NCBI RefSeq assembly: GCF_000292525.1
Contig: NZ_AEYF01000018.1
Coordinates: 124,001-188,000 of the forward strand
DNA: 64,000 bases
Source: Rhizobium sp. CCGE 510
Lineage (GTDB): Bacteria > Pseudomonadota > Alphaproteobacteria > Rhizobiales > Rhizobiaceae
Reading direction: 5' to 3'
In this document: positions 27,422-35,799 of the stretch, piece by piece
How positions within the stretch are numbered: position 1 is the first letter of the stretch
Layout: each line of letters begins with the position of its first letter
Program-made: the position numbers and the translations under genes
The notes under the pieces: generated by a model
The model's input: only the letters and a program-made list of their open reading frames with translations
Databases searched by the model: none
Told to the model about the DNA's origin: nothing

Positions 27422-28702
27422 ATGACGCCGCCGCATAAACCGCACCAGGAAAACCAGGGCTCCCGCCGCATCGGCATGGGCTTTGGCGAATTCGTGGTCA
27501 CCATCGCCCTCATGACCGCCAGTGTCGCCATGGCGATCGACAGCATGCTGCCGGCATTGCCCAATATCGGTCATTCCCTCGGCGTCACCAACCCCAACGA
27601 CGCGCAGCTGATCATCGGCGTGTTCTTCCTCGGCTTCGGCGTCTCGCAGATATTCTTCGGCAGCCTTTCGGATACGTTCGGCCGTCGCAAAATCCTGCTC
27701 GGCGGCTTGGCCTGCTACGTCTTCGGAATGCTGGCCGCCGCAGCGACGGGTAGCTTCGAAATGCTGCTCATCATGCGTTTCGTCCAGGGTATCGGCGGTG
27801 CGGCCGTGCGCATTACCACCATGGCCATGGTGCGTGACTGCTTCGGCGGCCGCGAGATGGCCCGTGTCATGTCCTACGTCATGATCGTCTTCATGATCGT
27901 GCCGATCGTTGCCCCTTCCGTCGGCCAGCTCATCATCCTCTACGCCAATTGGCACTGGATCTTCATCCTGCTTGGCATCATCGCCATGATCCTGTTCGTC
28001 TGGGCTTTTCTGCGGCTGAAAGAATCGCTGCCGCCGGAAGAGCGGCTGCCGCTGTCGGTCGCCTCTGTCGTCGATGGCTTCAAGACCGTGCTCACCAACC
28101 GCATCACCTGCGGCTATATGATCGGTCTCACCATGTTTACCGGCGTCATCAGCGCTTACGTGATCTCGGTGCAGCAGGTGTTCGGCGAGGTTTATGGCCT
28201 TGGCGACTGGCTGCCTATCGCTTTTGCCGCCACCGCCGGCGGCATCGCTGTGGCCAATTTCGCCAACGGCTCCTTCGTCCGCAAATTCGGCATGCGCCGC
28301 ATCTCGCATGCCGCCCTGCTGATCTTCACGGGGCTGTCGGCCGCGGGCTTTTTCTATTCGCTGGCCGGCAAACCGGACTTCGCCATCGCCTATGGCATCT
28401 TCACCATCGTGCTGATGATGTTTGCCGTGATCGCCACCAATTTCACCGCCATCAGCCTCGAGCCAATGGGCAATCTCGCCGGCACCGCCACCGCCATCAC
28501 CGGCTTCGTCTCGACGACAGCGGGCGCCATCCTCGGCGGCCTGGTCGGCCAGATGTTCAACGGCACGGTGCAGCCGCTCTTCGGCGGCTTCGCGCTCTTT
28601 GGCGCGGTAACGATCGCGGCCACGCTTTGGGCTGAGAACGGCAAGCTCTTCACCCACCCGGGCGACGGCCCGCAGCTCGATCCGGGTGCGGCCCACTTCT
28701 GA
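27422..28702 (+). CDS. Bcr/CflA-type MFS transporter, second tandem copy
   Basis: A 426-residue paralogue of the preceding gene. It shares ALPNIGHSLGVTNPNDAQL, the motif A loop as GSLSDTFGRRKILL, FVQGIGGAAVRITTMAMVRD, and the late-helix GNLAGTATAITGF (GHVAGTASSVLGF in the first copy). The two differ widely outside these blocks, so the duplication is old. Tandem pumps may have separate substrates or may form a pair. The BAAT-type gene begins 20 bp downstream. Confidence 0.9.
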   Translation: MTPPHKPHQENQGSRRIGMGFGEFVVTIALMTASVAMAIDSMLPALPNIGHSLGVTNPNDAQLIIGVFFLGFGVSQIFFGSLSDTFGRRKILLGGLACYVFGMLAAAATGSFEMLLIMRFVQGIGGAAVRITTMAMVRDCFGGREMARVMSYVMIVFMIVPIVAPSVGQLIILYANWHWIFILLGIIAMILFVWAFLRLKESLPPEERLPLSVASVVDGFKTVLTNRITCGYMIGLTMFTGVISAYVISVQQVFGEVYGLGDWLPIAFAATAGGIAVANFANGSFVRKFGMRRISHAALLIFTGLSAAGFFYSLAGKPDFAIAYGIFTIVLMMFAVIATNFTAISLEPMGNLAGTATAITGFVSTTAGAILGGLVGQMFNGTVQPLFGGFALFGAVTIAATLWAENGKLFTHPGDGPQLDPGAAHF

Positions 28703-28722
28703 CCCAAGCGGAGGGTTTGGTT

Positions 28723-29562
28723 TTGGATACAGAACATCGCCGTCTCCCTCCGGAACTGCAGGGCGAGGTCTTTCATTCCGAACCGGACACCGGCACCGGC
28801 GTCTTGGTGCTCTCTGGTTCCAGTGGCCGGGTCGATGCGGCCCGCGCCAGATTGTTTGCGAGCCAGGGCGTAACGGCAATGGCCCTTCGCTGGTTCGGCG
28901 GCGAAGGTCAGGTGCCGGGTATTTGCGAGGTGCCGCTGGAAACCTTCTTCTCAGCGATAGACTATCTGGTGGAACTCGGCTGCAAACGCCTCGTCCTGGT
29001 TGGAACATCGAAAGGCGCCGAAGCCGCGCTGCTTGCGGCGGTCCACGATCCGCGCATCAGCGCTGTCGTCGCAATGAGCCCATCCTCAGTCGTATGGGGA
29101 AATATCGGTCCGGGTCGCGATGGCGTCAACTGGCCGGAACGCTCATCCTGGACTTTGCAAGGCAAGCCGCTTCCTTTCGTATCGTCGGACCCCAATTGGG
29201 TGCGGGAATACAGGAACGGGCTCGTCGCCTATCGCGGCCTGTTCGAACGATGCCTCCATGTGCACGAGCCCGAGATCGAGGCAGCGACGATCCCCTTGGA
29301 GAGAACCAATGCTCGAATTCTCCTTGTAGCGGGATGTGATGACGTCCTTTGGCCGTCGGACAAATTCGCCGCGTCGATCGTACGGCGTCGCGCAGATTCG
29401 GGCTTACCTACGGAAATCGTCCTCGGAGAAACGGCGGGCCATCGCATTCTGCTCCCGGGCGAAACCACTCCCCGATCATCGCTACATGCTCACGGCGGAA
29501 GTCATGAAGCCGATACCGAATTGGGACGGCGAGCGTGGGAACAAATTCTCGCTCTCCTATAG
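28723..29562 (+). CDS. BAAT C-terminal-domain acyl-CoA thioesterase/hydrolase
   Basis: A 279-residue alpha/beta hydrolase of the acyl-CoA:amino acid N-acyltransferase (BAAT) C-terminal type. The nucleophile elbow is VGTSKGAEAALLA, the Asp is in AGCDDVLWPS, and the His is in GETAGHRILLPGE. The bacterial substrate is not known; relatives act on acyl-CoA or acyl esters. The start is TTG 28723 with GGAGGG seven bases upstream. It opens a segment of three genes with visibly lower GC and more A/T-ending codons. Confidence 0.85.
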   Translation: MDTEHRRLPPELQGEVFHSEPDTGTGVLVLSGSSGRVDAARARLFASQGVTAMALRWFGGEGQVPGICEVPLETFFSAIDYLVELGCKRLVLVGTSKGAEAALLAAVHDPRISAVVAMSPSSVVWGNIGPGRDGVNWPERSSWTLQGKPLPFVSSDPNWVREYRNGLVAYRGLFERCLHVHEPEIEAATIPLERTNARILLVAGCDDVLWPSDKFAASIVRRRADSGLPTEIVLGETAGHRILLPGETTPRSSLHAHGGSHEADTELGRRAWEQILALL

Positions 29563-29593
29563 CGTAAGGCGGTGTAGGTGAAAGGCATTCTCG

Positions 29594-30067
29594 ATGGACG
29601 ACCGAATTCTGATCCGGCCTTACACGCCAAGTGACATAGACGCGACGATTGACATTTTCCTGCGCGCTATTCGCGAAGTCTCGTCGAAGGACTATTCACC
29701 GGCAGAGATAGAGGCCTGGGCAAGGGTGGAAGACCGCAGTCGATGGGCGGAGCGAAGGATCAGCAGGCCAGCCTGGATCGCGGAATTTGACAGAAAGCCG
29801 GTAGGATTTTCGGATCTGACCGGCGACGGCTGCCTGGACATGATGTTCGTGCACCCCGAATTTCAACGGTTTGGTATCGCAAGCCTTCTGTTGAGCAGGG
29901 TCGAAGATGAAGCGCTGAGGCTCGGCTTCGGCAGAATCTATACGGAAGCCAGCCGAACGGCTCGACCGTTCTTCGAGCGCAAAGGTTTCCGCGTGGTAAC
30001 GAGGCAGATCGTCGAGAAACGCGGGCAAGCCCTTGAAAACTTCCTCATGGAAAAGTTCTACGGATAA
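29594..30067 (+). CDS. GNAT family N-acetyltransferase
   Basis: A 157-residue GNAT protein. It opens ILIRPYTPSDIDATIDIF; the acetyl-CoA-binding motif A is MMFVHPEFQRFGIASLLL, with the Q-x-x-G/A variant QRFGIA, and RPFFERKGFRVV is the usual C-terminal motif. It resembles the YafP/ElaA-like small acetyltransferases. The substrate is unknown. It is 31 bp downstream of the BAAT gene and shares its lower GC, which suggests they arrived together. Confidence 0.88.
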   Translation: MDDRILIRPYTPSDIDATIDIFLRAIREVSSKDYSPAEIEAWARVEDRSRWAERRISRPAWIAEFDRKPVGFSDLTGDGCLDMMFVHPEFQRFGIASLLLSRVEDEALRLGFGRIYTEASRTARPFFERKGFRVVTRQIVEKRGQALENFLMEKFYG

Positions 30068-30188
30068 TTCCGGCAAATCCGCAAAGGACTGATATTGCGA
30101 TATTGTGAAATCAGTCGCAAAACTGTTGTTTTGATCGGGATTTTTGCGGCGATATGGGTTTTGCAGTGAATTGTACATTGGAGCAACG

Positions 30189-31007
30189 ATGTCTTTCAGT
30201 TTTCAGAAAATGCACGCAAACGGAGATGACTTCGTCGTTGTCGATCTGCGTGGGCAAGCGAACAAAATCAATCGAGACATTGCCAAGCGTCTCGGGGATC
30301 GGAACCGGGGAATAGGTTTCAATCAACTCGCGGTTATGTCGGATTGCGATGACGCTGCGGTTCGGCTTACGTTCTGGAATCCCGACGGTTCAATGCTTGA
30401 TGCATGCGGTAGTGCTACACGAGGTGTTGCTTGGCAGCTGCTGCGAGAAACCGGCTCTTCCTCAGTTATGGTCAGGACCAACCGTGGGCTTCTCAATTGC
30501 TCTCTGGAAACGGATGGCCTGATATCGGTTGATATGGGTGAACCGCTTCTACATTGGCACGATGTACCGATCGCCCAGGAAGTGGACACCTTAACGCTGC
30601 CTCTACCAGGCAACCCGACTGCTTGCAGTATGGGCAATCCACATTGCACGTTCTTTGTCGAAGATTTGGAAGCCGTGGATGTGGAGACGCTTGGACCTGA
30701 GATGGAATCGCACCCATTGTTTCCGCAAAAGACCAATGTCCATTTCGTTCAGGTACTTAGTCCGACAAGGATTCGTCTCCGCATATGGGAACGCGGCGGT
30801 GGGATTCCGCTTGGCTCGGGATCATGTTCCTGCGGCGCAGCCGTAAATGGAATCCGGCGCGGTTTGTTGGGCGACTCTGTCGACGTCGAATGCGACGGCG
30901 GAACGGTTACGGTCAGGTGGGACGGTATCGGAAGCGTGTTTCTTACCGGACCGGTCGAACCGAATTTCAGCGGCGTCTGGTTTGAGGGGCCGTCGCCCAA
31001 TTCCTAA
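30189..31007 (+). CDS. Divergent DapF-like epimerase with an altered active site
   Basis: A 272-residue member of the diaminopimelate-epimerase fold. The first catalytic cysteine is kept (Cys73 in LDACGSATRG), as are SMGNPHCTFF and WERGGG. At the second site, where DapF has ACG after ERGxGxT, this protein reads ERGGGIPLGSGSCSCG, so the second catalytic Cys aligns with Ser210 and the adjacent Thr is Pro207; Cys213 and Cys215 are nearby. The usual GNDF is GDDF. It may be a changed racemase or an inactive copy. The start is ATG 30189 behind GGAG. Confidence 0.82.
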   Translation: MSFSFQKMHANGDDFVVVDLRGQANKINRDIAKRLGDRNRGIGFNQLAVMSDCDDAAVRLTFWNPDGSMLDACGSATRGVAWQLLRETGSSSVMVRTNRGLLNCSLETDGLISVDMGEPLLHWHDVPIAQEVDTLTLPLPGNPTACSMGNPHCTFFVEDLEAVDVETLGPEMESHPLFPQKTNVHFVQVLSPTRIRLRIWERGGGIPLGSGSCSCGAAVNGIRRGLLGDSVDVECDGGTVTVRWDGIGSVFLTGPVEPNFSGVWFEGPSPNS

Positions 31008-31056
31008 GTTTCGCGAGGCGACGCGAGCGTCGTCGGCAATGCAGGAATTTTGTTGT

Positions 31057-31089
31057 CGCAGAACTCGGCCGCAAAATCTGAGTTCTGCG
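31057..31089. terminator. Stem-loop between convergent genes
   Basis: A perfect ten-base-pair stem (CGCAGAACTC and GAGTTCTGCG) around a 13-base loop lies between the DapF-like gene and the convergent phosphatase gene. No T-run follows on either side, so its role as a terminator is uncertain. Confidence 0.45.
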
Positions 31090-31137
31090 AGCGAGCTTTC
31101 GACGATAGATCCGGCCCGACCAGTCAGGTGCACACGT

Positions 31138-31962
31138 TCAGACCGTAAAAACCTCGCGCCGCAGCACCTCCCACGAGGCCCTGTCGGGGGCAATCAGCAA
31201 GCCGCCATCGAGATGATGCGGCAGGTAGGGCGAGCCGTCGATGCGCGCCGCAAAGCCGCCTGCCTCCTGCGAGATCAGCGTGCCGGCCAGATGGTCCCAA
31301 GGCATCAGCTTGTTGTACATCAGGTAATGCACATGGCCGCCGGCAAAGGTCCGGTATTCGTGAGCGGCACAGCGGTAATTGGTGAGGAAGCGCACCTTGG
31401 CGAGATTGCCGAGCACTTCGGCCCGCTTCTCCTTCGGCAGATAGCCGGTCGAGGCCATCCCGACCATCTCCTCGAGCACGACAGGCTCGGCCACGCGCAG
31501 TCGCTGCGCCTCGCCATCCGGCCGGCGCAGCCAGGCACCGGCGCCCTTTTCCGCCATCACCCAGTCGTCGCCCATCGGATCGTAGATGATGCCGGCAACG
31601 GTCTCGCCGCCTGAAATGACGGAGGCCATGACCCCGAAGGCCGGGATGCCGGAGGCGAAATTGAACGTGCCGTCGACCGGATCGACGACGATCGCCAGAT
31701 CCGCATCGGCAAGGCTGCCGAGCAGCGCCGGGTCGGCAGCGACCGATTCCTCGCCGAGGAACAGCGCGCCTGGCCAGAGCTGTGCGGCTTCCGCCTTGAT
31801 CATCCGCTCGGCCTGCTCGTCGGCCTCGGTAACGAGATCGGTCGCCTCGCTCTTGGCGCGCACCTCATCCTGGCGGAGCCTGCGAAAACGCGGCAGGATC
31901 TCCGCCTTCGCCGCACGGCGCAGCAGCTCGGCAAGAACGGTCACGTCGACAGTCGTTGTCAT
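31138..31962 (-). CDS. Inositol-monophosphatase family phosphatase, copy 1
   Basis: A 274-residue Li+-sensitive-type phosphatase of the IMPase superfamily. Metal-site motifs are all present: LFLGEES near residue 70, VVDPVDGTFNFASG, and the C-terminal PWDHLAGTLISQEAGG. Members act on inositol phosphates, 3'-phosphoadenosine phosphates or histidinol phosphate; sequence alone does not decide. It lies 41 bp downstream of a paralogue of equal length on the same strand and is presumably cotranscribed with it. Confidence 0.92.
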   Translation of the reverse strand: MTTTVDVTVLAELLRRAAKAEILPRFRRLRQDEVRAKSEATDLVTEADEQAERMIKAEAAQLWPGALFLGEESVAADPALLGSLADADLAIVVDPVDGTFNFASGIPAFGVMASVISGGETVAGIIYDPMGDDWVMAEKGAGAWLRRPDGEAQRLRVAEPVVLEEMVGMASTGYLPKEKRAEVLGNLAKVRFLTNYRCAAHEYRTFAGGHVHYLMYNKLMPWDHLAGTLISQEAGGFAARIDGSPYLPHHLDGGLLIAPDRASWEVLRREVFTV

Positions 31963-32003
31963 GTCAGATCCTTTTGGTCCGGTCTTTCGAAAATGCCCTC
32001 AAG

Positions 32004-32831
32004 TTAAATGTCGACGATTTCACGCCGGATCAACTTCCAGCTGTCTCGATCGGGTGCAGAAATGATGCCGCCCGTCGTTTCGCCGGGGCGATAGGGCGTG
32101 CCGTCGAATTTCGCCGTATGGCCGCCGGCCTCCTGATGCGCAAGCACGCCGGCCAGGTGATCCCAGGGCATCAGCTTCGCATGGCCGATGAAATGCATCT
32201 TGCCGGAGGCAACCATCCAATATTCATAGGCCGAGCAGTTGAAGGCGAAGGCCATCCTGATCTTTGCCAAGTTGGCTGAGATGCGCGAACGATCCGGATC
32301 GTCCATATGGCCCCATGAGATGCCGCCGACCATTTGGTTCAAGGCGGCAGGCTCAGCCACTTTGAGCTTTGTCGACTGCCCATCCGGCCGTGTCAGGAAG
32401 GCGCCCGCGCCTTTGATCGCCGTCACGGTGTCGCCGAGAACGGGATCGTGAATGATGCCGGCGACCGTCTCACCCTTGATGGTGACCGCCAGCATCGTCC
32501 CGAACACCGGAAGCCCGGCCGCGAAATTGAAGGTGCCGTCGACAGGGTCGATGACGAAGGCAAGTTCGGCATCGGCAAGTGCCGGCACCACCGACCGGTC
32601 GGCGTCATAGGCTTCTTCACCGACGATGAGCGCTGCAGGAAAGCGCTCTTTCAGCGCCGCGGTGATCCTGTGTTCGGCGAGCAGATCCGCCTGCGTCACG
32701 AGGTCGATTGCCGAGGTCTTCTCCGAAACATCGGCAGTGCCGAGATTGCGGAAACGCGGCATGATTTCCGCACGCGCAGCCTCCCTGACACAATCGCCGA
32801 GAAAGAGAATATCCTGATCTGAAATAGTCAT
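32004..32831 (-). CDS. Inositol-monophosphatase family phosphatase, copy 2
   Basis: A 275-residue paralogue of the downstream gene. It shares RAEIMPRFRNLGTADVSEKT, LIVGEEAYD, VIDPVDGTFNFAAG and PWDHLAGVLAHQEAGG. All metal ligands are kept in both copies, so both are probably active. The tandem pair follows ttcA after a repeat-filled gap of 126 bp. Substrate differences cannot be told from the visible motifs. Confidence 0.92.
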   Translation of the reverse strand: MTISDQDILFLGDCVREAARAEIMPRFRNLGTADVSEKTSAIDLVTQADLLAEHRITAALKERFPAALIVGEEAYDADRSVVPALADAELAFVIDPVDGTFNFAAGLPVFGTMLAVTIKGETVAGIIHDPVLGDTVTAIKGAGAFLTRPDGQSTKLKVAEPAALNQMVGGISWGHMDDPDRSRISANLAKIRMAFAFNCSAYEYWMVASGKMHFIGHAKLMPWDHLAGVLAHQEAGGHTAKFDGTPYRPGETTGGIISAPDRDSWKLIRREIVDI

Positions 32832-32901
32832 GCGAAATCCTGTACATCATCCAATAGCCAGCCTGCATAGCCGGCCTTTCATGAAGGATCGGTGACACCA
32901 A

Positions 32902-33000
32902 TGCATAATTCCTCAAATTGGAACCGATTCAAGGAATTATGCAGCAATTCAAAGTGTTACAGCGGCCCTTGCGCGTCTGAAGAGACGCGCGGCGCTGTAA
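32902..33000. repeat. Composite palindromic repeat overlapping the ttcA 3' end
   Basis: The left part is a long palindrome: TGCATAATTCCT (32902-32913) pairs with AGGAATTATGCA (32932-32943), with a further partial dyad inside. The right part pairs TTACAGCG (32957-32964) with CGCTGTAA (32993-33000) and, inside, GCGCGTCT with AGACGCGC around GAAG. The linker reads GCAATTCAAAGTG. From memory this wording recurs in many R. etli/leguminosarum intergenic regions. It contains the last 14 codons and the stop codon of ttcA. Confidence 0.75.
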
Positions 33001-33847
33001 GGGCGGAAAAGTCGAAGAGTTTCGGATCGAGCAGGTGCGATGGGTTCACATGCGAAAGCGCCCGCAGCATCGTATCCTTGCGGCCTGGCATCCGCCGCTC
33101 GATATCGGCGAGCATATCTTTCATCGCGTTGCGCTGCAGCCCATCCTGCGAGCCGCAGAGATCGCAGGGAATGATCGGAAACTGCATGGCGGCGGCGAAC
33201 TTTGCGAGGTCGTCCTCGGCCGCATAGGCAAGCGGCCGCAGCACCATCAGATCGCCCTCGTCATTCAGAAGCTTCGCCGGCATCGAGGCGAGCCGGCCGC
33301 CATGGAAGAAATTCATGAAGAAGGTTTCGAGAATGTCCTCGCGATGGTGGCCGAGCACCAGCGCGTCGCAGCCTTCTTCGCGGGCGACGCGGTAAAGATT
33401 GCCGCGGCGCAGCCGCGAGCAGAGCGAGCAATAGGTCGCTCCCTCCGGCACCTTCTCCTTCACGATCGAATAGGTGTCGCGATATTCGATCCGGTGCCGG
33501 ACGCCGATCTTCGTCAGATAATCCGGCAGCACGTGCTTGGGAAAGTTCGGCTGGCCCTGGTCGAGATTGCAGGCGATGAGCTCGACCGGCAGCAGCCCGC
33601 GCCATTTGAGATCGAGCAGCAGCGCCAATAGCCCATAAGAGTCCTTGCCGCCGGAAAGGCCGACTAGCCAGCGCCTCTGCCCCTTCAGCATGTCGAAATC
33701 GTCGAAGGCCTGGCGCACCTGCCGCAGCAGCCGCTTGCGCAGCTTGTTGAAGGAGACCGAGCGCGGCGCATCGGCAAAAAGCGCATGGCCGCCAATGTCG
33801 GCCTCGCCGCTCTCCAACTCGTCGTCGATATTGGCTGCGATATTCAT
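32957..33847 (-). CDS. ttcA: tRNA 2-thiocytidine(32) synthetase
   Basis: A 296-residue PP-loop ATPase that thiolates cytidine 32 of certain tRNAs with a [4Fe-4S] cluster. The PP-loop is [12 protein letters not shown] near residue 70. The cluster cysteines lie in [11 protein letters not shown] and [11 protein letters not shown], and [19 protein letters not shown] is a TtcA signature. The C-terminus is unusual: the last 14 residues ([14 protein letters not shown]) and the stop are encoded inside a palindromic repeat. It is downstream of glsA, 109 bp away, on the same strand. Confidence 0.95.
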   Translation of the reverse strand: MNIAANIDDELESGEADIGGHALFADAPRSVSFNKLRKRLLRQVRQAFDDFDMLKGQRRWLVGLSGGKDSYGLLALLLDLKWRGLLPVELIACNLDQGQPNFPKHVLPDYLTKIGVRHRIEYRDTYSIVKEKVPEGATYCSLCSRLRRGNLYRVAREEGCDALVLGHHREDILETFFMNFFHGGRLASMPAKLLNDEGDLMVLRPLAYAAEDDLAKFAAAMQFPIIPCDLCGSQDGLQRNAMKDMLADIERRMPGRKDTMLRALSHVNPSHLLDPKLFDFSALTAPRVSSDAQGPL

Positions 33848-33956
33848 TGCTTCTTCCTAAGATCCAGACCTGCCTTAGCAGAAACGACAGCGCTGCGCGT
33901 CCTCTAACATGCGCAAAACATGCTGCTGCACGTTGAATTGCTGCGGCAACACAACG

Positions 33957-34886
33957 TCAATCGCCGAAAACCGACCAGCCGGTGCGTGCCGCCAGCATCT
34001 CGAGCGCCACGGCCCCGAGCTGCGAGTTGCCGACCTTGTTCAGCCCTGGCGACCACACGGCGATCGAGGCTATTCCCGGCGCCACCGCAAAGATGCCGCC
34101 GCCGACGCCGCTCTTGCCGGGCAGGCCGACATGATAGGCAAAGTCGCCCGAGCCATCGTAATGGCCGCAGGTCAGCATCAGCGCATTGATGCGCCGCGCC
34201 CGTTTCGGCGAGACCACCGAGTGGCCGGTCATCGGATTGCTGCCGCGCGCCGCCAGGAACAGTCCGGCACGGGCCAGCTGCTCGCAGCTCATCGACAGCG
34301 CGCATTGATGAAAATAGACGCCGAGCACATGGTCGACCGGATGGTCGAGATTGCGATAGGCGCGCATGAAGTTGGCAAGCGCGACATTGCGGTATCCCGT
34401 CTGCGTTTCCGAGCGCGCCACCCTGTCGTCGATGCTGATCGACTCGTCATCGGCGAGATAACGCACGAAGCGCAACAACTCACCGATCGCTTCGCGCGGC
34501 GCATGGCCGGCCATGACGACGTCGCTGACGGCGATCGCGCCGGCATTGATGAAGGGATTGCGGGGGATGCCGCCCTCGTGCTCGAGCTGGACGATCGAGT
34601 TGAAGGCCGATCCGGACGGTTCGCGCCCGACGCGCTTCCAGAGGCTCTCGCCGACCTTGCCGAGCGCCAGCGTCAGCATGAAGACCTTCGATATGCTCTG
34701 GATCGAAAAGGCGATATCGGCATTGCCGACGCGATAGACCTTGCCGTCGACGGTAACGATCGCCATGCCGAACTGCTTCGGATCGACCTTGGCAAGCTCG
34801 GGAATATAGTCGGCGACCTTGCCCTCGCCGATGCGCGGCAGAATATCGCTATAGATACTATCGAGGGTCGCCTGCAAATCCGTCAT
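33957..34886 (-). CDS. glsA: Glutaminase A
   Basis: A 309-residue serine-dependent beta-lactamase-fold glutaminase that releases ammonia and glutamate from glutamine. The catalytic Ser-x-x-Lys is in [12 protein letters not shown], with [20 protein letters not shown], and [14 protein letters not shown] as further family markers. The full family length (about 305-310) is kept. It lies between rpsD, whose terminator precedes it, and ttcA. Confidence 0.96.
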   Translation of the reverse strand: MTDLQATLDSIYSDILPRIGEGKVADYIPELAKVDPKQFGMAIVTVDGKVYRVGNADIAFSIQSISKVFMLTLALGKVGESLWKRVGREPSGSAFNSIVQLEHEGGIPRNPFINAGAIAVSDVVMAGHAPREAIGELLRFVRYLADDESISIDDRVARSETQTGYRNVALANFMRAYRNLDHPVDHVLGVYFHQCALSMSCEQLARAGLFLAARGSNPMTGHSVVSPKRARRINALMLTCGHYDGSGDFAYHVGLPGKSGVGGGIFAVAPGIASIAVWSPGLNKVGNSQLGAVALEMLAARTGWSVFGD

Positions 34887-34904
34887 CGCTTCTCTCCAGA
34901 TAAC

Positions 34905-34932
34905 AAAAAAGCCGCCCGAAAGAGCGGCTTTT
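34905..34932 (-). terminator. Intrinsic terminator of rpsD
   Basis: Read on the minus strand, GCGGC-class stem GCCGC/GCGGC with flanking AAAA/TTTT gives a nine-base-pair hairpin followed by six T residues, 25 bases after the rpsD stop. The A-rich left flank makes it usable in both directions. Confidence 0.88.
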
Positions 34933-34957
34933 CCATATGCGAAAACGCCTGGTATTG

Positions 34958-35575
34958 TTAACGCGAATAAAATTCGACGACCAGCTGCGGTTCCATGATG
35001 ACCGGGAACGGAACGTCGCTGAGCGTTGGGACGCGGCCGAAGGTGGCGACCATCTTGTGGTGATCGGCTTCGATATAGTCCGGAACGTCGCGCTCGGCGA
35101 GGCTGACGGCTTCCAGAACGGTCACCATCTGCTTCGACTTTTCGCGAACTTCGATGACGTCGCCGGCCTTGCAGCGGTAGGAGCCGATGTTGACGCGCAC
35201 ACCGTTGACGGTGACGTGGCCGTGGTTGACGAACTGACGGGCAGCAAACACCGTCGGAACGAACTTGGCGCGATAGACGATCGCGTCAAGACGCGATTCC
35301 AGCAGGCCGATCAGGTTTTCCGAGGTGTCGCCCTTGCGGCGGTCGGCTTCGGCGAAAATCGCGCGGAACTGCTTTTCGCGCAGGTCACCGTAATAGCCCT
35401 TGAGCTTCTGCTTGGCGCGCAGCTGCACACCGAAGTCCGAAAGCTTGCCTTTGCGGCGCTGGCCGTGCTGGCCCGGGCCGTATTCGCGGCGGTTCACCGG
35501 GGACTTCGGACGGCCCCAGATGTTTTCGCCCATACGGCGGTCGATTTTGTACTTGGACGATTCGCGCTTGCTCAT
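34958..35575 (-). CDS. rpsD: 30S ribosomal protein S4
   Basis: The 205-residue S4 protein starts assembly of the 30S subunit by binding 16S rRNA. It opens [20 protein letters not shown] and has the S4 RNA-binding domain at about residues 95-155 ([17 protein letters not shown], then [10 protein letters not shown]). As in other alphaproteobacteria, the gene stands alone, away from the alpha operon. The start is ATG 35575 with AAAGGA upstream; the longer frame to 35632 is ignored. Confidence 0.98.
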   Translation of the reverse strand: MSKRESSKYKIDRRMGENIWGRPKSPVNRREYGPGQHGQRRKGKLSDFGVQLRAKQKLKGYYGDLREKQFRAIFAEADRRKGDTSENLIGLLESRLDAIVYRAKFVPTVFAARQFVNHGHVTVNGVRVNIGSYRCKAGDVIEVREKSKQMVTVLEAVSLAERDVPDYIEADHHKMVATFGRVPTLSDVPFPVIMEPQLVVEFYSR

Positions 35576-35799
35576 CGTATTTCCTTTCAAAGGTTTCTGT
35601 CGGTCTGTTGCCAAACCGCGCGAAGGAAACACGCCCTCCTCTGAACTCTTGCGAGATCTGACAGGATGTTCCGGTTAGCGAACAGGAACGATCCACGGGA
35701 CATGTCAAATGAAACACCGGACATTGCTGCCCGGTGCTTGGGGCGGTCTTTAGAGCGCCGTCATGAAATTGTCAACCGCGGCAAAGCCCGAAAACACCA

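Noticed and set aside
26894..29008. A 704-codon open frame on the minus strand
   Set aside because: It lies antisense to the two MFS genes and the BAAT gene. It is His/Asp/Glu/Gly-rich low-complexity text typical of antisense reading of GC-rich membrane genes, and has no ribosome binding site or known domain.
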